Shown piece after piece: positions 17,599 to 25,452 of a stretch of 56,395 nt of DNA. The notes under the pieces are model-generated. The model saw nothing but the letters and a program-made list of their open reading frames with translations, searched no databases and was not told where the DNA came from. Source of the DNA: Parafannyhessea sp902761955. Lineage in GTDB: Bacteria; Actinomycetota; Coriobacteriia; Coriobacteriales; Atopobiaceae. How positions within the stretch are numbered: the stretch's first letter is position 1; each line of letters starts with the position of its first letter. Where the stretch lies: positions 1 to 56,395 of the forward strand of contig CACWMM010000012.1 of NCBI GenBank assembly GCA_902761955.1, read 5' to 3'. The position numbers and the translations under genes were made by a program.

Positions 17599-17616
17599 GA
17601 AGGGAGCTGAATACAC

Positions 17617-18606
17617 ATGGCAATCACGTTCGAAGGCTACGAGCGCCGCATCGACAAGATCAACAAGACCTGCGCAGAGTACGGCATTGCTGACCTTGAG
17701 GAAGCTCGCAAGATCTGCACCGACCTCGGCTTCGATCCCTACCAGATCACCGAGGGCATTCAGTCCATCGCGTTCGAGAACGCAAAGTGGGCCTACGTCC
17801 TTGGCTGCGCCATCGCCGTCAAGAAGGGCGTAAAGACCGCGTCCGAGGCTGCCGCCGCCATCGGCATCGGCCTGCAGGCGTTCTGCGTCCCCGGCTCCGT
17901 CGCCGAGGAGCGCAAGGTCGGCCTGGGCCACGGCAACCTGGGCGCCATGCTGCTGGGCGAGGACACCGAGTGCTTCGCGTTCCTGGCCGGTCACGAGTCC
18001 TTCGCGGCCGCCGAGGGCGCCATCGGCATCGCCAACAACGCCAACAAGGCCCGCAAGAAGCCGCTGCGCGTCATCCTGAACGGCCTTGGCAAGGACGCCG
18101 CCCAGATCATCGCCCGCATCAACGGCTTCACCTACGTCCAGACCAAGTTCGACTACTACACCAGCGAGCTTGAGATCGTGCGCGAGGTCCCCTACTCCGA
18201 TGGCCCGCGTGCCGCCGTCAAGTGCTACGGCGCCGACGACGTCCGCGAGGGCGTTGCCATCATGTGGCACGAGAACGTCGACATCTCGATCACCGGCAAC
18301 TCCACCAACCCCACGCGCTTCGGCACCTACTTCAAGGAGCGCGTCCTGGCCGGCAAGAAGTACTTCTCCGTCGCCTCTGGTGGCGGCACCGGCCGTACGC
18401 TGCACCCGGACAACATGGCCGCAGGCCCTGCCTCCTACGGCATGACCGACACCATGGGCCGCATGCACTCCAGCGCCCAGTTCGCCGGCTCCAGCTCCGT
18501 GCCTGCGCACGTTGACATGATGGGCCTCATCGGCATGGGCAACAACCCCATGGTCGGCTGCACCGTCGCGTGCGCCGTCGCCGTCGAGGAAGCCCTCACC
18601 AAGTAA
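17617..18606 (+). CDS. GGGtGRT-family protein (function unknown)
   Basis: The 329-aa protein starts at an ATG behind AAGGGAG. It carries the name-giving motif (ASGGGTGRTLHPDN) near residue 256 and ends in AHVDMMGLIGMGNNPMVGCTVACAVAVEEAL, with two Cys. Other conserved-looking blocks are IGIGLQAFCVPGSVAEERKVGLGHGN, AGHESFAAAEGAIGIANNANKARKKP and HENVDISITGNSTNPTRFG. No known catalytic fold is evident; the Gly-rich segments suggest nucleotide or phosphate binding. It always seems to travel with the NifU-like gene in anaerobes (family knowledge), and is so arranged here, with a shared strong terminator and high-expression codon use. Confidence 0.88.
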   Translation: MAITFEGYERRIDKINKTCAEYGIADLEEARKICTDLGFDPYQITEGIQSIAFENAKWAYVLGCAIAVKKGVKTASEAAAAIGIGLQAFCVPGSVAEERKVGLGHGNLGAMLLGEDTECFAFLAGHESFAAAEGAIGIANNANKARKKPLRVILNGLGKDAAQIIARINGFTYVQTKFDYYTSELEIVREVPYSDGPRAAVKCYGADDVREGVAIMWHENVDISITGNSTNPTRFGTYFKERVLAGKKYFSVASGGGTGRTLHPDNMAAGPASYGMTDTMGRMHSSAQFAGSSSVPAHVDMMGLIGMGNNPMVGCTVACAVAVEEALTK

Positions 18607-18627
18607 GGCTTGCCCCACAAGAGCAGC

Positions 18628-18658
18628 ATGGGGCCCGTCACCTTGTGGCGGGCCCCAT
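18628..18658 (+). terminator. Strong intrinsic terminator of the NifU-like/GGGtGRT operon
   Basis: A 14-bp stem with one T-G pair (ATGGGGCCCGTCAC / GTGGCGGGCCCCAT), a 3-nt CTT loop and a following TTTTTAT run, 22 bp after the stop codon. Confidence 0.9.
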
Positions 18659-18763
18659 TTTTATAGCGCACGCGTGCGCCGCGGGCGAGAAGAGCCGCGC
18701 CCCCTCGCCCCGGCACGCTCGGCGCGATGCCGGTACGGGCTTCCGGCGTTGGGGGCGCCTGAC

Positions 18764-19600
18764 CTACAGCGTCTCCGCAAGGTTCGCGATTGCCTGGACA
18801 GTCACACCCACCTGCTCCCCGCCAGAGACCGTGGCCTTACGGTCGCCGTCCTGCCTGCCGTAGCTGCCAAACCCCGCGTGGTTTCCACCCTTGATCTCTA
18901 CCTCGCGGTAGTCTTGCGGCAGGTTCGCAAGGCAGCTCTTGTACTTGTCGCGGTTGAGCACGCCGTCGCGCGTTCCCAAGACAAGCAGGACGCGAAGCCC
19001 GCTCTTGGAAATGTCGCCGGAAGAGTATGCCGCAAGCAGCGCAAGCCCCCGGTACTCGCTCGCGTGGTCCCCGGCATAGCTTGCGGCCATCGCACCTCCC
19101 AGGGAGTGGCCGCCCATCATCCATGGCACGTCCTGGGGGTCGCGCCCTTCCGCCCTCAGCGCATCCTCAAGCTCGCCGCGGCTACGGTCCGCCGCGTTTG
19201 GCGCAAGCACCGCAAGGTTCTCGGGCATCCGGGTGAGCGCGCACGCGATGCCACGCTCCGCAAGGCTCCGCAGCAGGGGCGCGTACGCGGTCGCCTCCAC
19301 CTTGCCGCCGGGATAGAACACGAGCGCTGCGCTGACGCGACCCGCATCCTGCGGCACAAACAGCACGTCGCCGCTGTCGAGCCGCTTTACCCGCACGACG
19401 GAAGAGGTCGCAAGCGCCTTTCGCGCGGTCGCCGTCGCATGGCTGTAGCTTGCGGCGTAGATGTGGATTCCCAGGCCAAGGGCGAGTACAGCCGCCACAA
19501 GCGCCACGACTATCCCCAGCAGCACCCTGCGCGCGCGATGGCGCTTCCCATGGCCCCGCCCTCCGCCATGAGGGACGTTCTTCTCCCCGCGTCTGTCCAT
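18764..19600 (-). CDS. Membrane-anchored alpha/beta hydrolase
   Basis: The 278-aa protein starts at the ATG at 19600 behind AAGGGAG. A basic N-terminus is followed by one hydrophobic helix (VLLGIVVALVAAVLALGLG), so the catalytic domain is probably outside the cell. The nucleophile elbow is GGHSLGG (Ser), preceded by VFYPGGKVEATAYAPLLRSLAERG, where the oxyanion/cap region of dienelactone-hydrolase-like enzymes lies. LLVLGTRDGVLN supplies the acid Asp, and KGGNHAGFGSYGRQDGD the His. Substrate is unknown. A copy of the GGGGAGAAGAAC motif lies inside codons 5-8 (GEKN). Confidence 0.85.
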   Translation of the reverse strand: MDRRGEKNVPHGGGRGHGKRHRARRVLLGIVVALVAAVLALGLGIHIYAASYSHATATARKALATSSVVRVKRLDSGDVLFVPQDAGRVSAALVFYPGGKVEATAYAPLLRSLAERGIACALTRMPENLAVLAPNAADRSRGELEDALRAEGRDPQDVPWMMGGHSLGGAMAASYAGDHASEYRGLALLAAYSSGDISKSGLRVLLVLGTRDGVLNRDKYKSCLANLPQDYREVEIKGGNHAGFGSYGRQDGDRKATVSGGEQVGVTVQAIANLAETL

Positions 19601-19735
19601 GCGAGCTCCCTTCAAAACGCATTCGGATTGAATCAGGCTAGCACGGCCGCGTCGCGGCAGCGTGCGGGCGAGAAAAACTCTTATGCCCGCTGCAGGCGTC
19701 GCGGGAAGCGCCGTCAGCGTGCCCGCCACAAAAAA

Positions 19736-19757
19736 GGGCGCCCCCGTGGGAGCACCC
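19736..19757 (-). terminator. Intrinsic terminator of aquaglyceroporin gene
   Basis: On the minus strand GGGTGCTCCC pairs with GGGGGCGCCC (two G-T pairs), followed by TTTTTTG. It lies 55 bp after the stop codon. Confidence 0.75.
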
Positions 19758-19811
19758 CTGCAGAAAGCCTCTGTTGCCGCGTTGCCCGAAGGCGACGTCG
19801 TGCGTCAGCCC

Positions 19812-20543
19812 CTAGAACATGCCCAGGAAGCCGTGAACGAAGAGCGCCGCGAGCGCCGCGCCCACAAACGGGGCGATGCCCGGTACGATCAGGCCGTACT
19901 TCCAGTTGTTGTCGCACTTGCCCTTGATGGGAAGCAGCTGGTAGGCAAGGCGGGGGCCAAGGTCGCGGGCCTGGTTCATGGCAAAGCCGGTGATGCCGCC
20001 CATGCCCATGCCCACAGCCCACACGATGATGCCGACGGCGATGGCAAGCAGCAGAACGTTGTCGCCGGCGCGGCTGGCGGTGGCGAGGATGGCGGAGATG
20101 AAGACGAAGGTGCACGTGGCCTCGCAGAAGAAGTCACGCGGGAGGTTCTGGACGTTGGGGTTGGTGCTGAAGATGTTGCGCTTCGCGACGGCGCTGACCT
20201 CGGGGTCGCCCTCGGACGCCTTGAAGTCGTCCGCGTACATGAACCACGCCAGGACCGCGCCGGCAAACGCGCCCAGCATGTCCGCCACGACGTACGGCAC
20301 GAAGTTGGACCAGGGCACCAGGCCGATCATGCACTGGGCAAGCACCATGGCCGGGTTCATGCAGACGGCGCCGCCAAAGATGAAGAGCGCGACGGAGATG
20401 CCAAACGACCACGTGGTGATTGCGAACATGTGGCCGGAACCGTGGTACTTGGTGCCCTTGAGCACGGTGTCGCAGTGAACCCCGACGCCGAACACAATCA
20501 TGAGGGCAGTGGCCCCAAACTCCGCCAGAACGTTGTACGGCAT
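19812..20543 (-). CDS. MIP-family aquaglyceroporin (glycerol facilitator-like), altered second NPA box
   Basis: The 243-aa membrane protein starts at an ATG behind AAGGAG and shows six hydrophobic helices and the MIP repeat. The first half-helix reads VCMNPAMVLA (normal NPA). The second reads FAMNQARDLGPR, so the canonical NPARDLGPR has become NQA; the DLGPR ending is that of the glycerol facilitator subgroup. It should conduct glycerol, water or related polyols. It stands alone with its own terminator. The DhaK-type kinase cluster 14 kb away could consume the same class of substrate, but no direct link is visible. Confidence 0.87.
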   Translation of the reverse strand: MPYNVLAEFGATALMIVFGVGVHCDTVLKGTKYHGSGHMFAITTWSFGISVALFIFGGAVCMNPAMVLAQCMIGLVPWSNFVPYVVADMLGAFAGAVLAWFMYADDFKASEGDPEVSAVAKRNIFSTNPNVQNLPRDFFCEATCTFVFISAILATASRAGDNVLLLAIAVGIIVWAVGMGMGGITGFAMNQARDLGPRLAYQLLPIKGKCDNNWKYGLIVPGIAPFVGAALAALFVHGFLGMF

Positions 20544-20860
20544 TGCTTCTCCTTACGCCATGGGCTTTGCCACCTGCGATCGGCTGCACCCCGCGAGCAG
20601 GCGGCGTCTACGGAAAATATTTTACCGCTCGCGGAATACGCGAACTATTTCAGAGTTATGAAGATGGACATTTCCGCGAATAAACACAGCGTGATTGGGA
20701 ATGTCCTCGATTTCGCGTCAAGTCGCCGCAAATTCCGCCACGTGCCACAAAAATCCAACACTTATTGGGTACTCTGTCTAAAAACCAGGCGAGAAGGACG
20801 GCCGCCAAGGGCCGCAGCCTGCACGTGCGCCCCGTGACGGCGGCGCGGTAAGGAGCCCGT
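20544..20860. other. Intergenic region between divergent aquaglyceroporin and DegV genes
   Basis: About 317 bp, AT-richer in the middle. A short symmetric element TCGCG-GAATA-CGCGA sits near 20627-20641 next to TAAAAT, a possible -10 for the aquaporin gene. An AGGCGAGAAGGAC motif copy is at 20787-20799, about 62 bp upstream of the DegV start. No ORF or known RNA element was recognised. Confidence 0.4.
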
Positions 20861-21763
20861 TTGAGCGACTACATCCTAAGCTGCTGCTCCACGGTCGACG
20901 TGACCGAGGACTTTCTGCGCAGCCGCGACATCGAGTACGTGTACTTCAACTACAACGTCGACGGAAAGGCCTGCCGAGACGACTTTGGCCGCACCAACTC
21001 CCCCGCCCAGCTGTACGCGCGCATGCTCGCCGGCGCGGACGTGGTGACGTCCCAGGTGTCCGTGGGCGAGTACCAGGAGTTCTGGCGGCCGTTTCTGGAT
21101 GCCGGCAAGGACGTGCTGCACGTGACGCTGTCCTCCGGCATTTCCGGCACGTACAACTCCGCGTGCACCGCGCGCGACCTGCTTAGGGACGAGTACCCAG
21201 ACCGCAAGATCGTGGTGGTGGACTCGCTGTGCGCCTCTTCCGGCTACGGCATGCTCATGGACAGGCTCGCGGGCCTCAGGCGCGAGGGCATGGGCCTGGA
21301 GGAGCTTGCGGCCTGGGCCCGGGAGCACCGCCAGGAGGTGCAGCACTGGTTCTTCTCGTCTGACCTGACGTTCTTCGTGCGCGGCGGACGCATCAGCAAG
21401 GTCGCGGGCGTCGCCGGCGGGCTGCTGCGCATCTGCCCCGTGATGGACGTGGCGCCGGACGGAAGCCTTGCCGTGATCGAGAAGATCCGCACGAAGGCAA
21501 AGGCCGAAAGGCGCGTGGTCGAGCTCATGCGCGAGAGCGCGTTTGGGGGCGAGGGCTACGCGGGCCGCGTCTTCCTGTGCAACTCCGAGTGCGCGGACGA
21601 CGCGCGCGACGTCGCCGCGATGGTGGAGCAGGCGTTTCCGCAGATGGACGGCACGCCGAAAGTGTTCGACATCGGCGCCACCATCGGCTGTCACACGGGA
21701 CCGGGAACCGTGGCGATGTTCTTCTGGGGCGATGCCGCCGGCAGGAAGTCAGCCGCAAAGTAG
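20861..21763 (+). CDS. DegV-family fatty-acid-binding protein
   Basis: The 300-aa protein starts with TTG right after AAGGAG. It has the DegV layout: an N-terminal strand with CSTVDVTEDFL, VTSQVSVGEYQEFW near residue 65, LHVTLSSGISGTYNSA near 88-103, VVDSLCASSGYGML, and FFVRGGRISK. The Ser in SSGISGTYN and the following residues bind the carboxylate of a fatty acid in known structures. FakB members of the family present fatty acids to the kinase FakA for phospholipid synthesis. No FakA (DAK2-like) gene is adjacent, so the FakB role is only possible. The gene converges with murI, separated by 8 bases. Confidence 0.9.
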   Translation: MSDYILSCCSTVDVTEDFLRSRDIEYVYFNYNVDGKACRDDFGRTNSPAQLYARMLAGADVVTSQVSVGEYQEFWRPFLDAGKDVLHVTLSSGISGTYNSACTARDLLRDEYPDRKIVVVDSLCASSGYGMLMDRLAGLRREGMGLEELAAWAREHRQEVQHWFFSSDLTFFVRGGRISKVAGVAGGLLRICPVMDVAPDGSLAVIEKIRTKAKAERRVVELMRESAFGGEGYAGRVFLCNSECADDARDVAAMVEQAFPQMDGTPKVFDIGATIGCHTGPGTVAMFFWGDAAGRKSAAK

Positions 21764-21771
21764 CGGCGCGA

Positions 21772-22542
21772 CTAGCACTCCTGGTCGAAGAACCACTGGT
21801 ACAGGTCGAGCTCGCCCGGCTTGCTCAGGCTGGTCTCGAACGTGACGGAGCCGGGCTCGTCCTCCGGCTTCAGGAGGTCCGCCTCCGTAAGCAGGCTCTG
21901 CAGGCGACGGGCCGTGCCCTCGGCGCCGTCGAAGAACGGGACGTCGCCCAGCACGGAGCGAATCTGGCGCCGCACGAACGGGTAGTGCGTGCAGCCAAGA
22001 ACGACGCTGTCCACCTTGCCGCGGTACTCGCCCACCAGGCGCTGCAGCAGCTCCGTGAGGTCCGGCGCGTCCAGGTTGCCCTGCTCGATGCGGGCGGCAA
22101 GGCCGGGGCACGGCGCGGGGATGACCGTGGAGTTAGACCCCCACTCCTGCGCGAGCTTGTGGAACTTGTCGAGCTTCAGGGTGATGGGCGTCGCCATGAC
22201 CAGGATGCGATCGTGCTTGGGCGCAAGCGTCGCCGGCTTGAGCGCGGGCTCCACGCCCACGATGGGAAGGTCCGGATAGTCACTGCGCAGGCGGGCGGCC
22301 GCGACGCTCGTCGCGGTGTTGCACGCGATCACGATGGCCTTTGCGCCGCCAGCCAGCAGGCGCTCCACGTTTTCGCGCGAGAGCCTCAGCACCTCGTCCG
22401 TGCTCTTCTCGCCATACGGCGCGTTTGCCGAGTCGCCAAAGAACACGAAGTCCTCGTGCGGCAGCGCGGCGACCATGCTGCGCAGGACGCTGATGCCGCC
22501 GACGCCGGAGTCGAAGACGCCGACACAACCCTCTTTGCCCAA
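21772..22542 (-). CDS. murI: Glutamate racemase
   Basis: The 256-aa enzyme converts L- to D-glutamate for peptidoglycan. It starts with TTG behind GGAGG. Both catalytic cysteines are visible: IACNTATSV near residue 71 and VVLGCTHYPF near 182, each in its family motif, along with FDSGVGGISVL at the N-terminus and FFGDSANAPYGEK. Length is normal. It is probably transcribed alone, divergent from the FKBP gene. Confidence 0.95.
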   Translation of the reverse strand: MGKEGCVGVFDSGVGGISVLRSMVAALPHEDFVFFGDSANAPYGEKSTDEVLRLSRENVERLLAGGAKAIVIACNTATSVAAARLRSDYPDLPIVGVEPALKPATLAPKHDRILVMATPITLKLDKFHKLAQEWGSNSTVIPAPCPGLAARIEQGNLDAPDLTELLQRLVGEYRGKVDSVVLGCTHYPFVRRQIRSVLGDVPFFDGAEGTARRLQSLLTEADLLKPEDEPGSVTFETSLSKPGELDLYQWFFDQEC

Positions 22543-22800
22543 AACGTGCCTCCATCCCGGCGCCGCGGGTGCGACGCGTTGCCCGTGCGCCCGCGCGGAC
22601 GCAGGTAGATAGTCTACCGCACCGTTGTCGAACTTGTATGTGCCGCCGACCGCACCGGCCCCCTTGGACGGGCGGGCGGCGCGGCGTCATTTGTGGCGGC
22701 TCGGTGGGCGGGTGCGTTCCAGGCGCCTTGCCCGCATGGCGCGCGTGCCTTTTGGGTAACCTTGTGCCATCCGCATACAAGCGACAGACAGGAGCTTTCC

Positions 22801-23229
22801 TTGAGCAACGAAGGCAAGAAGGTCAAGGTCCACTACACGGGCACCCTCGACGACGGCACCAAGTTCGACTCTTCGTACGACCGCAACGAGCCGCTGGCAT
22901 TTACCTGCATGGCGGGCCAGATGATCGCCGGCTTCGACAACGCGGTCAAGGACATGGAGCCCGGCCAGACGGTCAACGTGCGCCTCGAGCCCAAGGACGC
23001 GTACGGCGAGCACCGCGACGACCTGGTTCAGACCATCCCCCTGGCGCAGCTACCCGGCGCGGAGGAGCTCGAGCCCGGCGCGAAGGTCATGCTATCCGGC
23101 ATGGACAGCCGTCCGTTCCCCGCGCAGGTGGTCGAGAAGGACGAGTCCACGATCACGTTTGACCTCAACCACGAGATGGCGGGCAAGGCCCTGAACTTCG
23201 AGATCACCCTGCTCGAGGTCGAGGACTAA
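22801..23229 (+). CDS. FKBP-type peptidyl-prolyl isomerase (SlyD-like)
   Basis: The 142-aa protein starts with TTG six bases after AGGAG (LSNEGKKVKVHYTGTL). FKBP residues occur at VHYTGTLDDGTKFDSS and GQMIAGFDNAVKDMEPGQ. An insert-in-flap region (AYGEHRDDLVQTIPLAQL) matches the SlyD-like subgroup, which also has chaperone activity. There is no His/Cys-rich metal tail. It is soluble and cytoplasmic. Monocistronic, with an intrinsic terminator at 23266. Confidence 0.92.
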   Translation: MSNEGKKVKVHYTGTLDDGTKFDSSYDRNEPLAFTCMAGQMIAGFDNAVKDMEPGQTVNVRLEPKDAYGEHRDDLVQTIPLAQLPGAEELEPGAKVMLSGMDSRPFPAQVVEKDESTITFDLNHEMAGKALNFEITLLEVED

Positions 23230-23265
23230 CCTGGCCGTCACGCCATTGGCACGCGTGCCACCTTG

Positions 23266-23295
23266 AGCCGCCTACGTCCACGGACGCGGGCGGCT
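23266..23295 (+). terminator. Intrinsic terminator after FKBP gene
   Basis: Outer stem AGCCGCC / GGCGGCT with inner CGTCC / GGACG, followed by TTTTG, 36 bp after the stop codon. Confidence 0.8.
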
Positions 23296-23554
23296 TTTTG
23301 CTGCCGCGGGGAGTTATCGCGCAAGAGTTGTCGCGCGGGGCAGGCGCGCCTCTGCACAACTTCCCTCGGAAAATGTGGGAGACAGCCACGTTTTTCCTAG
23401 GGTAAAACGTGCGAGTCTTTAAATCCTCTGGTAGATGAGCTGGCTCGTCAACGTCCCGCTCTGCGCCATCGGGCAGCTCGGAAAGCTCGCGTAGCGGCAG
23501 GTCGCTGGGCACCAGGCGTCATCGGGCGACGGGCCGTAGGCGTCGGTCGCTCCC
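23296..23554. other. Intergenic region with a long AT/GC-mixed palindrome
   Basis: No supported ORF. The only structured element is an inverted repeat at 23387-23411 with perfect 8-bp arms CACGTTTT / AAAACGTG around a 9-bp CCTAGG-containing spacer, and 10 of 12 symmetric positions overall. No gene start is close: the FKBP gene ends upstream and the 92-aa gene ends downstream. Confidence 0.5.
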
Positions 23555-23833
23555 CTACCTGCGCTTGCCCATAAGGCCGCTCGCAAGGTCCGCAAGGTCG
23601 CTCAATCCAAGGCCCGTGCTCTTCTCGACCTTGTCCAGAAGCTCGCCCATGCTTGCAGATCCCGCGATTGCCTGGTGTAGCTCCTCGGCACTGGCAGAGA
23701 CCCCCGCCCGCTCCACAAGCTCCGCGATCGTGCCCAGGTCCAGCTGCTTCAGCATGGCCAGCGCCTCGTCCGACCTGCCCATCATCACGGCCATCGCCAG
23801 CTTGTGCGCGTCTACGCCACCAAAGTCCGCCAT
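23555..23833 (-). CDS. Small conserved-looking helical protein, 92 aa, function unknown
   Basis: Starts at the ATG at 23833 behind GGGAG; the longer frame to 23893 lacks a site. The protein is acidic, soluble and helical: DAHKLAMAVMMGRSDEALAMLKQLDLGTIAELVERAG, then VSASAEELHQAIAG and a C-terminal GLGLSDLADLASGLMGKRR. The central helix-turn followed by SAEELHQAI is faintly like a Nif11 leader domain, but there is no Gly-Gly cleavage site, Cys core or maturation gene nearby, so this is only a resemblance. No other family recognised. Confidence 0.6.
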   Translation of the reverse strand: MADFGGVDAHKLAMAVMMGRSDEALAMLKQLDLGTIAELVERAGVSASAEELHQAIAGSASMGELLDKVEKSTGLGLSDLADLASGLMGKRR

Positions 23834-23977
23834 GCCACTCCCAACCTCACGCCCCGCGGCAAGCGGGGTCAACCAACAGAGTGCGTCAATCATACGAGAA
23901 GATCCACCGCCTTGCGTGCCGCGCCGCTATAGTGGTGAGGCGAGAAACACATCCCCCATAACCGAAGCGGAGACCCC

Positions 23978-24430
23978 ATGCCAAGCTCTTCCTACCTCGC
24001 CAAGCAGATGATTGTGATGAGGCGCGACCTCAAGATGCGCAAGGGCAAGATCGCCGCACAGGCCGGCCACGCGTGCGTGGAGGCCGTGCTCATGGCACTG
24101 GCGCGTGAGCACCGCCTTGACCAGGTGCGCCTTGCCACTGCCGAGGACGGGAGCCCCACGTGGGTGTACCTGGATTCCGACGGCACGCCGCACACGGCGC
24201 TTTCCGACTGGTTCGACGCCGGCGTCGCAAAGGTCTGCGTGTACGTGGACTCGGAGGAGGCGCTGCTTGACATCGCGGACCAGGGACGCGAGCGCGGCTT
24301 TGCCGTCGCGCTCATACGCGACGCCGGTCTGACGGAGTTCCACGGCGAGGCCACGTACACCTGCCTCGCGTTCGAGCCGCTGCGCGCGGAGGACGTCGAC
24401 CCCATCACGGGCGAGCTGCCGCTGTACTAG
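23978..24430 (+). CDS. Peptidyl-tRNA hydrolase, archaeal/eukaryotic (Pth2) type
   Basis: The 150-aa protein begins KQMIVMRRDLKMRKGKIAAQAGHACVEAV, the Pth2 signature with its catalytic Lys/His region. FDAGVAKVCVYVDSEEALLDI and VALIRDAGLTEF are also family blocks. It would release peptides from stalled peptidyl-tRNA. A ~20-residue insert (LATAEDGSPTWVYLDSDG) makes it longer than archaeal Pth2 (~115 aa). Pth2 occurs sporadically in actinobacteria beside ordinary Pth. A motif copy AGGCGAGAAACAC lies 28 bases upstream. The start ATG has only a weak site (GGAGACC). Confidence 0.85.
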   Translation: MPSSSYLAKQMIVMRRDLKMRKGKIAAQAGHACVEAVLMALAREHRLDQVRLATAEDGSPTWVYLDSDGTPHTALSDWFDAGVAKVCVYVDSEEALLDIADQGRERGFAVALIRDAGLTEFHGEATYTCLAFEPLRAEDVDPITGELPLY

Positions 24431-24435
24431 CCGCG

Positions 24436-24456
24436 GCCATCGCGCCGCGCGATGGC
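24436..24456 (+). terminator. Hairpin after pth2-type gene
   Basis: A perfect 9-bp stem GCCATCGCG / CGCGATGGC with a 3-nt loop, 6 bp after the stop. There is no T-run, so termination may be weak. Confidence 0.45.
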
Positions 24457-24585
24457 GCGTTATCGAATACGTAACTATTACCGAACGGTTCCGTTTTCGC
24501 GCCGCCCGCGCCCCAACGCTACCATGGGTAGACCACGCTAGGCGCATCCGTGCGCCGCGCCACCGGGCAACACGAAGGGAACACC

Positions 24586-25449
24586 ATGCGCATAGCCGAC
24601 ATCCTCAAGAGCAAGCAGACCTTCTCGTACGAGATCTTCCCGCCCAAGGGGGACATGTCGGTTGTGCAGGCCACCGACGTCGCGGAGAGGCTCATGCAGA
24701 ACTCGCCGGACTGGATATCGGTCACGTTCAGCGCGGGCGGATCGGGTAACTCGCGAAACACCGTCAGCGTGGCGAAGGCCATCCAGGCGTCCGGCAAGAC
24801 GCAGGCGCTGGCGCACCTTACGTGCCTGGGGTCGTCCCGGGCGGACGTGGACGCATACGTAGAGAAGATCAAGGCGGCTGGCGTCCAGAACGTGCTGGCG
24901 CTGCGCGGCGACCGCGCGCCCGGCCGCGACGTGATCGACTTCGAGCACGCGTCTGACCTGGTGGCGTACCTCAAGCAGGCCGGCCTGTGCGTGGGCGCCG
25001 CCTGCTACCCGGAGGGCCACCTTGAGTCCCCCTCGCCCGAGGCGGACATCGAGCACCTGAAGGCAAAGGTCGACGCCGGCGCGGACTTCCTGGTGACGCA
25101 GCTCTTCTTCGACAACGAGGACTTCTACCGCTTCCGCGACCGCTGCAGCCGCGCCCACATAAAGGTGCCCATCGTGTGCGGCATCATGCCGTTCACCAGC
25201 GTGCAGCAGATCCAGCGCATGGCGTTCACCTGCGGCGCGTCCATCCCGGCCGCCGTCATCAAGCGCCTGGTCGCCGCCGGCGAAAGCAAGCAGGCCCAGC
25301 AGGACGCCGGCGTCGCGTACGCGTGCGAGCAGCTGGTGGACCTTGCGCGCAACGGCGTGGATGGCCTGCACGTCTATACCATGAACCGCCCGTCCGTCGC
25401 AAACGCCACGCACGACCGCCTGCTGCAGGCAGGCTACGTGGAGGCCTAG
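24586..25449 (+). CDS. metF: Methylenetetrahydrofolate reductase
   Basis: The 287-aa flavoprotein barrel reduces 5,10-methylene-THF to 5-methyl-THF, the methyl donor for MetH. TFSYEIFPPKG at residue 11, VTFSAGG, LAHLTCLGSSR, VLALRGDRA and GADFLVTQLFFDNEDFYRF are characteristic. Start chosen at ATG 24586 after AAGGGA; a frame upstream to 24550 lacks a site. It is the first gene of the metF - reactivase - metH operon, with the next start 3 bases past its stop. No cobalamin or SAM riboswitch was recognised in the 155-bp leader. Confidence 0.95.
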   Translation: MRIADILKSKQTFSYEIFPPKGDMSVVQATDVAERLMQNSPDWISVTFSAGGSGNSRNTVSVAKAIQASGKTQALAHLTCLGSSRADVDAYVEKIKAAGVQNVLALRGDRAPGRDVIDFEHASDLVAYLKQAGLCVGAACYPEGHLESPSPEADIEHLKAKVDAGADFLVTQLFFDNEDFYRFRDRCSRAHIKVPIVCGIMPFTSVQQIQRMAFTCGASIPAAVIKRLVAAGESKQAQQDAGVAYACEQLVDLARNGVDGLHVYTMNRPSVANATHDRLLQAGYVEA

Positions 25450-25452
25450 GCC

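Noticed and set aside
16765..18618. 617-codon minus-strand ORF across both NifU-like and GGGtGRT genes
   Set aside because: Spans two genes on the other strand; low-complexity Gly/Val/Asp/His translation caused by extreme C/G third-position bias.
23204..23512. 102-codon minus-strand ORF in the gap after the FKBP gene
   Set aside because: Overlaps the FKBP terminator and the palindrome; no ribosome site; no protein-like pattern.
24431..24585. Cobalamin or SAM riboswitch upstream of metF
   Set aside because: Searched for conserved B12-box or SAM cores; only a simple hairpin and short repeats are visible and the leader is too short for a cobalamin switch.
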